From contig NZ_JAICDG010000002.1 in assembly GCF_022751215.1 (NCBI RefSeq), forward strand, positions 1,612,001-1,676,000: a DNA stretch of 64,000 nt, given 5' to 3'. The notes beneath the pieces were generated by a model that worked only from the letters and a program-made list of their open reading frames with translations, searched no databases and had not been told where the DNA came from. The position numbers and the translations under genes are program-made. The first letter of the stretch is position 1. Every line of letters begins with the position of its first letter. Source of the stretch: Actinomadura terrae (GTDB lineage Bacteria; Actinomycetota; Actinomycetes; Streptosporangiales; Streptosporangiaceae). This document shows positions 34,130 through 44,100 of the stretch, piece after piece.

Positions 34130-35623
34130 TCACTCTTCGGGACACGCCAGAGTGATCGACGCGGCGCCGCTGGGGGAGAAGCTCACCGATCCCGATCCGA
34201 CGCCCGGGGGACACCCGCCGTTGAGCGTGACCGTGACGGGTTGCGAGCCGCCGCCGGCGACCCGTCCGCCGCCCGGGCTGACGCTGAGGAAGGAGGAGCG
34301 ACCCGCGACATGCCAGTTCACGGGCCCGCCGGACGCCGACAACGTCACCGTGCAGCTGCCGCCGGGCGCGCTGATCGTGCAACCGCTCGCCGCGAGCGTC
34401 CCGGGCCGCGAGTGGGTCGGGGACGAGTGGGGCGGACGGGTCGACGGGCGCCGCGTCGGCGTCCGCGTCGGGGTCGGGGTGGTCGGCGACGGCGTCGTCG
34501 GCGTGGGCGTCGGCGTCGTGCTCTCCGTCGGCGTGGGCGAGTCCGACGGCTCGTCGCTCTCGCTGGGCGACTCCGACGGGTCGTCCACGGACGCCGACGT
34601 GCTCCCGGCGGGGCCCGAGGCGCCCGTCGGCTTGTTGGACGAGTCGGGCATCAGGAAGAACGCCCCGGCGACGATGAGGACGACCGCGGCGGCCGCGGCC
34701 AGCGCCGGCCAGAGCGCGCGCGGCGACCGCCGGGACGGCTCGTCCGGCGGCGCGGTCTCGCCCGCGACCATCGGCCAGCCCTGGCCGTCGAACGGCCCGG
34801 CGCGGTGCGCGATCGCGGTGCGGTCGGCCGACAGCGCCGGGTCGGTGGCGGTCGCGAGCACGAGGCCGCGCAGGTCGGTCGGCATCATCGCGACCGGCAG
34901 CACCTGGAGCAGCCGCGCCGCCGACAGCCGCTCGCGCCGGGCGTGGCAGACCGGGCAGCCGCCGATGTGCTCGGCCACCCGCTGCGCGAGCGGCGGCGGC
35001 AGCGGCCAGGGGGCGGCGCCGACGAGGGCGGAGAGTTCGGGGCAGTCGTCGCGTCCGGTGCGGGCGACGAACGCGACGGCGAGCGCCTCGTCGAGGCGGA
35101 CGCGGGCCTCGGCGACCAGCGCGGTCGCCTCCTGGCCGTCCATGCCGAGGACGCCGGAGACCTCCAGCGGGTCGAGGCCGTGCCGGAGCACGAGGTCGAG
35201 CGACTCGCGCTCGCGTCCGCGCAGGCCCGCCATCGCGCCGTGGACGAGCTGCCGCGCCTCCTGCCGCCGGGCGCGCTCCGCGTCGTCCACGAAGCCGTCC
35301 TCGACCTCTGGAGCCTCGCGCCGCTCCACGGGACGGTCTGGAGCGCGCAGGCGGCGCAGGCACTCGCCTCGAACGAGCGCGTACAGCCAGGCGCGGAACC
35401 ACTCGGGTTCGCGCAACGCGTGCACATGCGCATACGCGGCGATGAGCGCGTCGTGCAGGGCGCCTGCGGCGAGCTCCTGGTCGCGCAGCAGCGCGTGGCA
35501 GTAGTCGTAGAGTCGCGCGGCATAGCGGTCCATAACCTGGATGAGCGCGCCGGGGTCACCGGCGGCGAGCGCGCGCGCGAGCCGTTCGTCGTCTGCGCGG
35601 TCGAGGCTGGGCCAACCGGACAC
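34130..35623 (-). CDS. ECF-type sigma factor fused to zinc-finger, TM and exported domain (paralogue)
   Basis: A 497-residue paralogue of the preceding protein with the same order: sigma region 2 (about 17-92, QVMDRYAARLYDYCHALLRD, FRAWLYALVRGECLRR), region 4 (about 130-185, AGLRGRERESLDLVLRHGL), zinc-finger HIGGCPVCH at about 219-227, membrane helix at about 303-324, a Pro/Thr/Ser stalk with SPTPTESTTPTPTPTTPSP-like repeats, and a C-terminal beta domain beginning PGTLAASGC, as in the paralogue. The stalks differ completely while the terminal domains align, so the two arose by duplication. GTG start at 35623. The 243-bp gap to the next gene shows no terminator; the two may be co-transcribed or separately promoted. 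Confidence 0.85.
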   Translation of the reverse strand: MSGWPSLDRADDERLARALAAGDPGALIQVMDRYAARLYDYCHALLRDQELAAGALHDALIAAYAHVHALREPEWFRAWLYALVRGECLRRLRAPDRPVERREAPEVEDGFVDDAERARRQEARQLVHGAMAGLRGRERESLDLVLRHGLDPLEVSGVLGMDGQEATALVAEARVRLDEALAVAFVARTGRDDCPELSALVGAAPWPLPPPLAQRVAEHIGGCPVCHARRERLSAARLLQVLPVAMMPTDLRGLVLATATDPALSADRTAIAHRAGPFDGQGWPMVAGETAPPDEPSRRSPRALWPALAAAAAVVLIVAGAFFLMPDSSNKPTGASGPAGSTSASVDDPSESPSESDEPSDSPTPTESTTPTPTPTTPSPTTPTPTRTPTRRPSTRPPHSSPTHSRPGTLAASGCTISAPGGSCTVTLSASGGPVNWHVAGRSSFLSVSPGGGRVAGGGSQPVTVTLNGGCPPGVGSGSVSFSPSGAASITLACPEE

Positions 35624-35939
35624 GAGGGCCTCCCGAGCTTGGGTGAAGCGATCCCCGGCGGACGGTCCACCGGGGATTTCAGCCGTTCGATGGGGGATAC
35701 TCGCCGGGGGCCGGGGTCGGCCAGCACACCCTTGGCGGGGGGCGTTCCGCTGGGGCGGGACGTCCTGCGAAAGAGGTCTTCCGCGAAGAGCGGGGCGTCC
35801 TGCGAAAAGGGAATCCGCTTCCCCGTGAAGGGGATTCCTTCTCCCGCGCCGGGGGAATTCGCCCCCGGGGCCGGCGGCCGACCGGCCAGGACCGGTGGGC
35901 CGGAACCACTCCCCGTCACCGACAGGGAGGGAAGAGGTC
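35624..35939. other. Upstream region of sigma gene with imperfect dyad
   Basis: No gene. At 35810-35838 there is a 29-bp dyad, GGAATCCGCTTC-CCCGT-GAAGGGGATTCC (11 of 12 positions paired), and the phrase GTCCTGCGAAA occurs twice (about 35761 and 35797). These may be regulatory sites for the sigma gene about 190 bp further on. Confidence 0.4.
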
Positions 35940-35974
35940 GGAGGCCCGACGGCCCCGCTCCCCGTCGGGCCTCC
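35940..35974 (-). terminator. Hairpin terminator after VWA gene
   Basis: Perfect 13-bp stem GGAGGCCCGACGG/CCGTCGGGCCTCC with a 9-nt loop, 80 bp beyond the VWA gene stop. No U-run follows. Confidence 0.7.
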
Positions 35975-36055
35975 ACTTAGAATGACGGGCGGCTCGCGCG
36001 TCCGGTTGACACCGGAGCACGGGAAAATCGAGAACTTCGAACCGTGTCCGGAAGA

Positions 36056-38398
36056 TCACGAAGTGATGCGCCGGGACAGCATCTTGAGAAAGATCTTTGA
36101 AATCTCCTGCGGCGTCATCGCGATCTGGACGTTACCCCCCGTAGCCGACGCGATCTGCTCCAGCTCGGCGCGGTCCACGCCCTTCCCGAACCCGATCATG
36201 TTGACCTGGATCGGCTTGTTCGGGTCCTGCATGGCCCGCAGCTCGGCCAGCGCCTCCTTCAGCGACGGTCCGCCCGGATCGTCGTTCTTGCCGTCGGTCA
36301 TCAGCAGGATCGAGTTGCCGAACTCCGGCTTGTAGGACCGGTTCATCGCCTTGTAGGCGGCGAGCATCGTCCGGTAGAGGCCGGTGTCGCCGTCCGGCTT
36401 CGGCTTCATCTGGTTCAGCCACGACAGGACGAGGCCGCGCCGCGTGTTGGACCCGACGCGCTCGCCGAGCGGCCCGACCGGCACCGTCTCCCGGTAGGGG
36501 AGCCCGCCCCGCATGTTCGTCGAGAACAGCCACTGCCCGAGCTCGGTGTCGTTCGACATCATGCTCAGCCCGCCCTGCGACACCTGCGCGATCGCCTGGA
36601 GCCGGTTCGTGTGCGGGGCGACCTCCTCGGCCATCGACCCCGACACGTCGACCAGCGTGAGGATGCGCAGCCCGAGCGACAGCTTCGACCACGCCTGCAT
36701 CACCTGCGTGACCTCGGCGGCCTGCGGCATCGGCAGCTGGCGCGGGCGGGCCGGGCTGACGCCGGTCTTCTCGCCGAACGTCGGCGGCGCCTTCCCGTCC
36801 GGCGACCGGAACCCGGCGTCGCGGACGTCGTTCTTGGTCGCCTCGGTGCTCATCGCCTCCTCCAGCAACCGCGCGGCCTTGCTCTGGTCGTCGTCCTCCG
36901 CGGTGATCGTGAACGGGTAGTCCATCGACAGCGTGCCCTCGAGCGGGTACAGCGCCACGGCGGGCTCGGCCGGGCCGCCCCGGTCGTACTTCCACAGCGC
37001 CTGCTCCGACGACAGCGAGATCGGCTGCTTGCCCGTCCGGTCCTTGCGGAAGTGCGTGAACTGCTCCTCGACGTCCGGGACGATGCTCTCCCGCACCGTC
37101 CGCACGATCCCGGTGAAGATCGACTCCTTGTTCGGGTCGTTCGCCAGCAGCGCACTGGTGATCATCAGGGAGCCCATCCCGGCCGCGTTGCGCGTCGGGT
37201 CGGGGACGAGCAGCCGCACCGACCCCGCCGGGATCATCTGGTTCTTGGTCACCGCGCCGCCCGCGACACCGCCCGCCGCCTTCAGCAGGTTGTCCCAGGA
37301 CGGGGTGGCCGTGACGCCCGACCGCTTCAGCTGTTCCGCGAGCGTCTGGGGGAGGCCGACCACGATCGGGCTCGTCGCCACCGACGTCTTCGTCGGCACG
37401 ATCGTGTTCTTCTGCTTCGTCTCGCCGCTCTGGCCCTGCGCGAGGGACGGCCACAGGGAGGAGTCGGGGATCCACACGTCCGGACGCTGGTTGGAGGCGT
37501 TCGCCACCCCCTGACCGGACAGCAGCGTCGCCACCGAGGCGGGCTCCACGCTCCGCACGTTCGCGCGGACGCACCTGTCGCCGACCTTCTCCTTGCCGTC
37601 GTTGAACCGCTCGGCCGCCTTGGTCACGACCGGCGCGATGTCGGGCGCGGCCGCGACCGAGAGGCTCAGCGCGTCGCCGCCGCAGTCCGACCCGCTCTCG
37701 GCGAACGCGTACACGCCGACGCCGAGCAGCAGCGCCAGCCCGATCGCCCCGGCCATCGGGCCGATCAGCGCGGCGAGGCTGCGCTTGCGCCTGCGGTGCC
37801 CGTACTCGCCGCTTCCGTACTCGCCGCTTCCGTATCCGCCGGAGCCGCGGGGGCTGCTCGGGGGGATGCCCGGCCCGCCGGGTCCGCTCGCGCCGCCGAA
37901 GAAGCCGGACGGTCGCTCGGCGGAACTGCGCAGCACGTCGTACTCGCCGGGCGGCGGGGCGCTGCCGGGGTAGCCGCGCGGTGACGCCGCGGGTTCGGAG
38001 GGATACAGGTTCGGAGGTTCCGTCCCTTGGCCCCCTTGGTCCCTTTGACCCCCGTGGCCCTCTCGGCCCCCGGGCTCCTCGGCGCCGTAGACGCCGTACC
38101 CTCCGGGGCCGTAGACGGGCTCCTCGGACGACCGTCGCGGTATGAACCACGACGGGGTCTCGCCGGACCCGGGCGGCGGCCCCTGGGGCATCTGAGGGCC
38201 TTGTGGGGATTGCGAGCTTTGCGGCGGGCGCGGGGCCTGAGGTTCGTGCGCGGGCGGCGGGGGTGGCATCGGACGACCCTCCCGGGTTCCGAACCAATCG
38301 GACGACCCGTCGTTGGCGGGACCGAAAACAGGCGCGCCGGGGTCGTTCCCGTCCTCGCCGATGCCTTCGGGGAAGTCATCGCGATGGCGTCCGCTCAT
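36056..38398 (-). CDS. Membrane-anchored solute-binding plus VWA domain protein
   Basis: A 780-residue protein. Residues 1-220 are a cytoplasmic Pro/Gly/Gln-rich disordered region with short repeats (GSGEYGSGEYG). One membrane helix follows at about 232-255 (LIGPMAGAIGLALLLGVGVY). The exported part starts with a periplasmic-binding-like domain (about 260-520: LSLSVAAAPDIAPVVTKAAE, RPDVWIPDSSLW), as in the type II solute-binding fold. The C-terminal VWA domain (about 575-770) carries the MIDAS motif LTLVDVSGSMAEE and a second metal segment LLMTDGKNDD. Known relatives are extracellular proteins of unknown role. The start is ATG 38398; a longer frame to 38500 lacks coding character. It lies upstream of the two sigma fusions on the same strand but is separated by a terminator. 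Confidence 0.87.
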   Translation of the reverse strand: MSGRHRDDFPEGIGEDGNDPGAPVFGPANDGSSDWFGTREGRPMPPPPPAHEPQAPRPPQSSQSPQGPQMPQGPPPGSGETPSWFIPRRSSEEPVYGPGGYGVYGAEEPGGREGHGGQRDQGGQGTEPPNLYPSEPAASPRGYPGSAPPPGEYDVLRSSAERPSGFFGGASGPGGPGIPPSSPRGSGGYGSGEYGSGEYGHRRRKRSLAALIGPMAGAIGLALLLGVGVYAFAESGSDCGGDALSLSVAAAPDIAPVVTKAAERFNDGKEKVGDRCVRANVRSVEPASVATLLSGQGVANASNQRPDVWIPDSSLWPSLAQGQSGETKQKNTIVPTKTSVATSPIVVGLPQTLAEQLKRSGVTATPSWDNLLKAAGGVAGGAVTKNQMIPAGSVRLLVPDPTRNAAGMGSLMITSALLANDPNKESIFTGIVRTVRESIVPDVEEQFTHFRKDRTGKQPISLSSEQALWKYDRGGPAEPAVALYPLEGTLSMDYPFTITAEDDDQSKAARLLEEAMSTEATKNDVRDAGFRSPDGKAPPTFGEKTGVSPARPRQLPMPQAAEVTQVMQAWSKLSLGLRILTLVDVSGSMAEEVAPHTNRLQAIAQVSQGGLSMMSNDTELGQWLFSTNMRGGLPYRETVPVGPLGERVGSNTRRGLVLSWLNQMKPKPDGDTGLYRTMLAAYKAMNRSYKPEFGNSILLMTDGKNDDPGGPSLKEALAELRAMQDPNKPIQVNMIGFGKGVDRAELEQIASATGGNVQIAMTPQEISKIFLKMLSRRITS

Positions 38399-38690
38399 GG
38401 CTGCCCTCGATTCACCAGATACCCGCCGATGCCATGCGGCACTGTAGTAGTACGCACTAGAGGTTACAAAGACCTCAAAACTGATGATGACGCAGGTCAT
38501 CGGCGTGCGACCCGGTCACCTCGGGCCCCTTCGACTCTCGTGACCGCCCGCGATCGGAACGGCACTCCACGGCGCGGAAAACGATCTTTCTCGGCCAATC
38601 AAGATCAAATTAAGCCGGGTTTCCGGTGCGCCGGGCAATGCCGTTTCCCCTGGGTTCGGGGCATGCCGCGCGCCCCGGCACAATTGGGGG

Positions 38691-39518
38691 ATGGCCCGCC
38701 TGGTACCCGTCTCCGACCCCGCCGACCCGCGCCTCGCCGACTACGTCCGGCTGCGGGACGTGAACCTGCGCAAGAGCCTGGAGGCCGAGCACGGGCTGTT
38801 CGTCGCCGAGGGGGAGAAGGTGATCCGCCGCGCGGTCGGCGCCGGTCACCCCGTCCGCTCGCTGCTGATGGCGCGCCGCTGGGCCGAGCCGCTGTCCGAC
38901 GTCCTGGACGGCGTGGACGCGCCGGTCTACATCGCCGACGACGCCACCATGGAGGGGCTCGTCGGCTTCCAGGTGCACCGGGGCGCGCTCGCGTCCCTGG
39001 AGCGGCTGCCCCTGCCCCCGGTCGAGTCGGTGCTGCGGGACGCCCGCCGCGTCCTCGTACTGGAGGACCTGGTCGACCACGGCAACGTCGGCGCCATCTT
39101 CCGCTGCGCCGCCGCGCTCGGCGTGGACGCCGTCGTCCTGTCGCCGCGCTGCGCCGACCCCCTCTACCGCCGCTCGGTGAAGGTGTCGATGGGCGCGGTG
39201 TTCGCGATCCCCTACGCGCGTTTGGCGGGCTGGCACGACGGGCTCGCCCGCCTTCGCGGCGCGGGCTTCACGCTGCTGGCCCTCACGCCCGACGACGCGG
39301 CCGTCCCGCTCGACAAGGCGCCGCTGTCGGGACGCGTCGCGCTGATGCTCGGCTCCGAGGGCGACGGCCTGTCCTCGCACTGGATCCACGAGGCGGACGA
39401 GGCCGTCCGCATCCCCATGAGCCCGGACGCCACGTCCGCCGGGGTGGACTCGCTCAACGTCGTCGCGGCGGCGGCCATCGCCTGCCACACTCTCGTCGGC
39501 GCGCCGGACGTCCCGTAG
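38691..39518 (+). CDS. TrmH/SpoU-family RNA 2'-O-methyltransferase
   Basis: A 275-residue SPOUT-fold methyltransferase that uses SAM to methylate a ribose in rRNA or tRNA. An N-terminal substrate-binding domain (about 1-105) includes NLRKSLEAEHGLFVAEGEKV. The catalytic domain has motif 1 LVDHGNVGAIFRCAAALG (Asn and Arg), motif 2 VALMLGSEGDGLS, and motif 3 IPMSPDATSAGVDSLNVVAA, which form the trefoil knot and SAM site. It stands alone. The ATG at 38691 agrees with the family start. Confidence 0.92.
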   Translation: MARLVPVSDPADPRLADYVRLRDVNLRKSLEAEHGLFVAEGEKVIRRAVGAGHPVRSLLMARRWAEPLSDVLDGVDAPVYIADDATMEGLVGFQVHRGALASLERLPLPPVESVLRDARRVLVLEDLVDHGNVGAIFRCAAALGVDAVVLSPRCADPLYRRSVKVSMGAVFAIPYARLAGWHDGLARLRGAGFTLLALTPDDAAVPLDKAPLSGRVALMLGSEGDGLSSHWIHEADEAVRIPMSPDATSAGVDSLNVVAAAAIACHTLVGAPDVP

Positions 39519-39520
39519 CG

Positions 39521-39552
39521 GGCCCCTACTTGGCTAGTGGCCCCTACTTGGC
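39521..39552. repeat. Short direct repeat at convergent gene ends
   Basis: GGCCCCTACTTGGC occurs at 39521-39534 and again at 39539-39552. The second copy covers the last codons of the convergent secreted-protein gene, so the first may be a duplicated gene end. Confidence 0.6.
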
Positions 39553-40638
39553 GAAGGTGCCGCGCCGCGTACGGCGGTGCATGCCCCTCGCCCGCCGCGC
39601 CGCCGCGGCGGCCGCCGCGCTCGGCGTCCCCTTGCGGCCGAGGCGGAGCTGCGTCAGCAGCAGCGAGAACACCACCAGCAGCGCCGCCAGCCACGCGATC
39701 TGCGTGCTGGCCATCCGCTCGAACGTCAGGTCCTGCGCGACCGGCGCCTTGTTGTTGCGCAACCGGCTGACCGGCGTCGCGTCGGCGAGGTTCGGCGCGA
39801 CCTGCGGGCTCGGCGCGGCGATCGGCGGCGGCAGCGCCACCTCCGGGCTCTTGTCGAAGTTCGGCGTGGGCGGGACGTAGGTTCCGTTCCCGGAACTCGA
39901 CCCGGTACCGCTGTTCGTCCCGGTTCCGGTCCCGGTGCCAGAACCAGTACCGGTTCCGCTGCCCGAACCGCCCGTCCCGGTGCCGCCGCTGCCGGTGGTG
40001 CCGTGGCCGCTGCCGCCCGAGTCGTGGCCCTTGCCGCCCTTGTCGGACGACCCCTTCCCGCCCTTGCCCTTGTCGTCGCCCTTCTCCGGCGGCTTCTGCT
40101 TGGGCGCCTTGAACGTCACCGTGACCGGTTTCGGGTCGGCCTTCTGGCCGTCGTCCGTGCTCACCTTCACGGTGAGCGTCACCTTGAGGTCCTTCTTGAT
40201 GCTCTTGGGCACGGTCACCCGCGACCTGATGAACTCGCGGTCGCCGTCGACGGCCCCCAGCTGGCAGCCCACCGACTCGAACGGCTTCAGGCACTGGCCG
40301 TCCAGCGTCGCCTGCTTGGTGCTCAACTGGATGTCGGTGATCCGCACGTCCTTGACGGGGCCGCCGTGCGTGATGAAGTAGGTGTTCACCACGATCGTCT
40401 TGCCCGCGTCCGTCGAGGACACGTCCGGGACGACGTCCACCGAGAGCTTCCCGGGCTTGACCGGTTCCCCGGACGGGTCGCCGGGCGGGTCGCCGGTCGG
40501 AGCCGTCGAACCCGAAGCCGACGTGGACGGGGAAGGCCCGTCGTACGCGAAAGCGACCGCGGATCCGGAGCCCGCGGCGAGCACCGCCGCCGTCCCCAGC
40601 CCTACGATGATCGGTTTTACCGCCGATCGGGAGACCAC
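39544..40638 (-). CDS. Secreted, membrane-anchored Gly/Thr/Ser-rich protein
   Basis: A 364-residue exported protein from GTG 40638 (GGAGG 7 nt upstream); longer starts to 40716 would precede the signal peptide with about 26 unlikely residues. A signal peptide (about 1-30: KPIIVGLGTAAVLAAGSGSA) is followed by a beta-rich domain (about 60-190) with a Cys pair (DGQCLKPFESVGCQLG), a Lys-rich segment, and a low-complexity stretch of Gly-Thr/Gly-Ser repeats. It ends with a membrane helix (IAWLAALLVVFSLLLTQLRL) and a basic tail. The layout resembles a cell-surface protein held in the membrane at its C-terminus. No family recognised. It is convergent with the TrmH gene with a 25-bp gap. Confidence 0.78.
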   Translation of the reverse strand: MVSRSAVKPIIVGLGTAAVLAAGSGSAVAFAYDGPSPSTSASGSTAPTGDPPGDPSGEPVKPGKLSVDVVPDVSSTDAGKTIVVNTYFITHGGPVKDVRITDIQLSTKQATLDGQCLKPFESVGCQLGAVDGDREFIRSRVTVPKSIKKDLKVTLTVKVSTDDGQKADPKPVTVTFKAPKQKPPEKGDDKGKGGKGSSDKGGKGHDSGGSGHGTTGSGGTGTGGSGSGTGTGSGTGTGTGTNSGTGSSSGNGTYVPPTPNFDKSPEVALPPPIAAPSPQVAPNLADATPVSRLRNNKAPVAQDLTFERMASTQIAWLAALLVVFSLLLTQLRLGRKGTPSAAAAAAARRARGMHRRTRRGTFAK

Positions 40639-40767
40639 CGCCGCCGCACCTCCGCCGCGTCGCCATTGAGCGCCTGAGCCCCGGATCTTTACCCGGGGAG
40701 TCCACACCGGAATCATGCGAACACGGAACTACTGTTCAAATCAACCCCGGTTGAGCCCTGCCGTCGA

Positions 40768-41136
40768 TCAGATGAACTCCTCGCGCACGTCCTCGATCTC
40801 CGAGCCGGGCGCCCACGCCTGCCAGATGCCCTGGTCGACGCGGTCCAGCCCGAGCCGCTCGGCGGTCGGGGCGCGTCCACCGGCGTACTCGACCCGGAGC
40901 CAAGTTTCATGCTCCCCGACGATCACGAAGCGCTCCCCGCGCCAGGCGCACGTCGTCCGGACATAGCGCAGGTCCTCGATCTCCGACGCCGGGACGATCC
41001 GCCGGAACCGTCCCGGACGCAGCTCCTCGAACCCGTCGGTGGGCTCGGGCGCGTACAGCCGGACCTCGCCGTCCGCGCCCGGCGCGGCCTCGAAGTCGCG
41101 GCCGAGCCAGCGCGCGACGTACCCGTCCCGGATCAC
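40768..41136 (-). CDS. Small protein overlapping the SseB-repeat gene
   Basis: A 122-residue protein starting at GTG 41136, which overlaps the stop of the large upstream SseB gene by 4 bp (GTGA), so the two are translationally coupled. It reads like a compact beta domain: GYVARWLGRDFEAAP, VRLYAPEP, FEELRPGRFRRIVP, then CAWRGERFVIVGEHETWLRV, EYAGGRAP, and an acidic end GSEIEDVREEFI. I do not recognise a family. Its size, acidic end and coupling to a large multidomain partner are what one sees in immunity proteins of toxin/immunity pairs, but nothing proves that. Confidence 0.7.
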   Translation of the reverse strand: MIRDGYVARWLGRDFEAAPGADGEVRLYAPEPTDGFEELRPGRFRRIVPASEIEDLRYVRTTCAWRGERFVIVGEHETWLRVEYAGGRAPTAERLGLDRVDQGIWQAWAPGSEIEDVREEFI

Positions 41137-44100
41137 TGCGCCGCCTCCGATCGGCCGTCCCAGCCCTCGGGACCGGTCGCCGCGTCCGGCCGCAGCCAGG
41201 CGAGCCTGTCGGGGTCGTACATGGCCACGAAACGCTCGGACCGGTCGTGGCCGAGATAGTACATCTCCGCTCCGTAGGGCAGCCGGACGCTGTCCACCTT
41301 GTACTCCCGGATCGATCCCGCGCTGCCCGGCGCGAACCCGGTGCCGAGGAACGGCGGCCGTTCGATCACCCACCCGGCGTCGCCCCAGGCCGCGAGCTCG
41401 GCCTCGTCCTGTCCGCCGAACGGGGTCCGGTACAGGTCGGGGCAGTACGCGGGCCACCGGATGACGTACACGCCCTCGTCCGAGGGCGAGAACGACGTGT
41501 CCTCGTACAGCAGGCCCAGCGCCTCGTACAGCTGGACGGGCGTCTGCAATTCCGTCACGTCCGCCGTCGGGTGGACGAACCCGCCGACGCGGTCGTATCC
41601 CTGGTCCAGGTACCAGCCGACATGGCCGTGCGGGACCACCTTCTGCATGATGGTCGGCTGCGCGACCCGGTCGCCCTCGAAGTAGGGCTGCCGCTCCACG
41701 GCCTGCGGAACATCTTCGACGACGGCCCGCGGCGGCACCTCCCGCACCACGTCCTGCGCCGTGACCAGCGGCGACGGCTCCGGCGGCGGCAACGGCACCT
41801 CGGGCCGCGCCGGGACGAGCCCGACCCGCACCGCCCACTCGCTCAGCGCCAGCACCTGGTCGCCGCGCAGCGACGCCCCGATCCGCGTGCCCGGGTTGAG
41901 CAGCATCGCCCAGTCCTCGCGGGGCCACGCCGCGATCAGCTCCCGGAAGTCCGCGTACACGAACCGCGACTCAGGCAGCACCTCCCGCAGCCGCACGAGC
42001 GAGGTGAACACCCGCACGGACGACGCGCACTGGAGCGCCGCGTCCCACCGGAACTCCTTCTGCACCGGCGTGACCTCGAGCGGCGCGTCCTCCGGGATGG
42101 GCACCAGCACGTTCGCGTTGAGCAGCACCCGCAGGAACGCGTCGGAGTCGCCGCCGAGCGTCGCCTCGTACAGCTCCTGGTCGATGCGGTTGCCGGGCTC
42201 GAACTCCGGCTCGGACGGCTCGGGGGGCGCCTCCACGACGTCCGGCGCCACGGCCTCGGGCGCGGGGACGTCCTCCCTGGGCTGCCCGCTCAACGCCCGC
42301 ACCTGCTCGCCCGGCATCGTCGCGTCGATCGGCGTCCCCGGGTTGAGGACCAGCGTCCACGACACGTCCGGCCACGCCGACACCATCTCCAGCAGCGTCG
42401 GCATCACGAACCGCGACGACCCGATCGCCTCGTTCATCCACTTCAGCGACGTGAACAACTGCACGCACACCTCGCCGTGCACGGCCACCGGCCGCCACGG
42501 GAAGTCCGGATCGTCCGGCGCGATGCCCCACGGCGTATCCGGCTCCGCCGGGACGAGCACCTGCGCGCCCAGCAGCACCTTGAAGAACGCGTCGGTGTCC
42601 CGCCGCGTCGCCGCCTCAAACAACCGCTGCTCGACGTCGTTCTGCGGCTCGAACCCGTCCGTCATCCGCTGGACGGCCCGCTGGTCGGCCCACCGCGCGA
42701 GCCCCGGCAACTGCTGCGCCAGGATCGTCCCGCCCGCCGGCGACCCGGAGTTGATCGCCAGTGGCCACTCCCGGTCAGGCCAGTACCGCAGCACGACCGT
42801 GAACGGAACCTTGATGTACTCCGTCCCCGTCCCGGCCGCCCGCGCCGCCTCGATCAGCCGCTCGGGCGAGGTGAACACGGGCACCACGGTCGCCCCGTCC
42901 ACCTCCCGCGTCTGCCACGGGAACCCGGCCCGCCCCGGCCGCAGCGTGTAGTCCATCTCCTCGGGCGTGGGCAGCAGCACCTCCGCCCCCGCCATCGTCT
43001 GCAAGAACAGGTCATGGTCGTTGTTCGCGGCGGCCCGCAACAACTCGCGCTCGACCTCGTTGGCAGGCTGGAACGCCGGCCGCGCCCCCTCCCGCTGCAA
43101 CCCCCGATGCTGGGCCTGCAACTCCTCCCACTCACCCGCGTCCCCGGCCCCCGAAGCCGCATCCGCACCCCGCCCAGCCTCCGGCACCCCAGGCTGCCCC
43201 TGCGAGCCGGAGACGCCAGGCGCACTGAGTCCGTCCTGCGCAGGCTGTTGCGCCTGCGCAGCAGCCTCTTCCGGCCCGGCAGGGTGACCTTGCGTGGAGT
43301 GCGGCCCCTGCGTGGTGGCCTCACCACGCGCGGTGCGCTCCCCCTGCGCGCTGAGCCCATCCCGCGCGGACGTGCTGGCCTGCTCTGGTCCGATGGGGTG
43401 GCCCTGCGTGGAGTGCGGCGCCTGCGAGGCAGCTTCGCCATGCGCGCCGGACACGCCCGACGCGCCGACTCCGTCCTTCGCAGAGTGCGGTGTCTGCGTT
43501 GTGGACTCGCCGCGTGCGGCGTGCTGGCGCGACCGGCCTAGCTCGTCCCGCATGGTGTGTTGCTCTGGCGCGTCAGGCTGCCCCTGCGCGGCGAGTCCAT
43601 CTTGCGCGGGCGTGCCGGCTTGCTCTGGCCCGATGGGGTGACCTGGCGCGCTTTGCCGCGCCTGCGGGGCAACTTCGCCATGCGCGCCGGGCTGCCCCTG
43701 CGCAGTGCGCTCTGTCGTGCCGGGCTGCCCCTGCGGGCCGGACGCGCTCGGCGTGCCGGGTCCGTTCTGCGTGGGGTGTTGGCCCTGCGCGGCTGCCTCT
43801 TCTGGACCGGCCGGGTGGCGTTGCGTGGAGTACGGCGCCTGCGCGGTGCCTTCACCGTGTGCGGGAGGCTGCCCTTGCACACCGTGTGGCGCGCGCGGCT
43901 CGTCCCGTGCGGGGGGTGGCTCCGTCGCGCCGGGCTGCCCCTGCGCGCTGAGTCCGTCTCGCGCGGGCGTGCTGGCTTGCGTTGGCCCGGCAGGGGGGCC
44001 TTGCGCGGTGTGCCGCGCCTGCGCGGCGGCCTCGCCATGCGCGCCCGCCTGCCCCTGCGGGCCGGACGCTTTCTGCACGCCGAGTCCGTCCTGCGCGGCT

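Noticed and set aside
38399..38500. 34-codon N-terminal extension of the VWA protein
   Set aside because: Low coding character, and the ATG at 38398 begins the normal cytoplasmic segment.
41247..43541. 764-codon plus-strand frame over the SseB gene
   Set aside because: Antisense shadow; His/Arg/Leu-rich without domain patterns.
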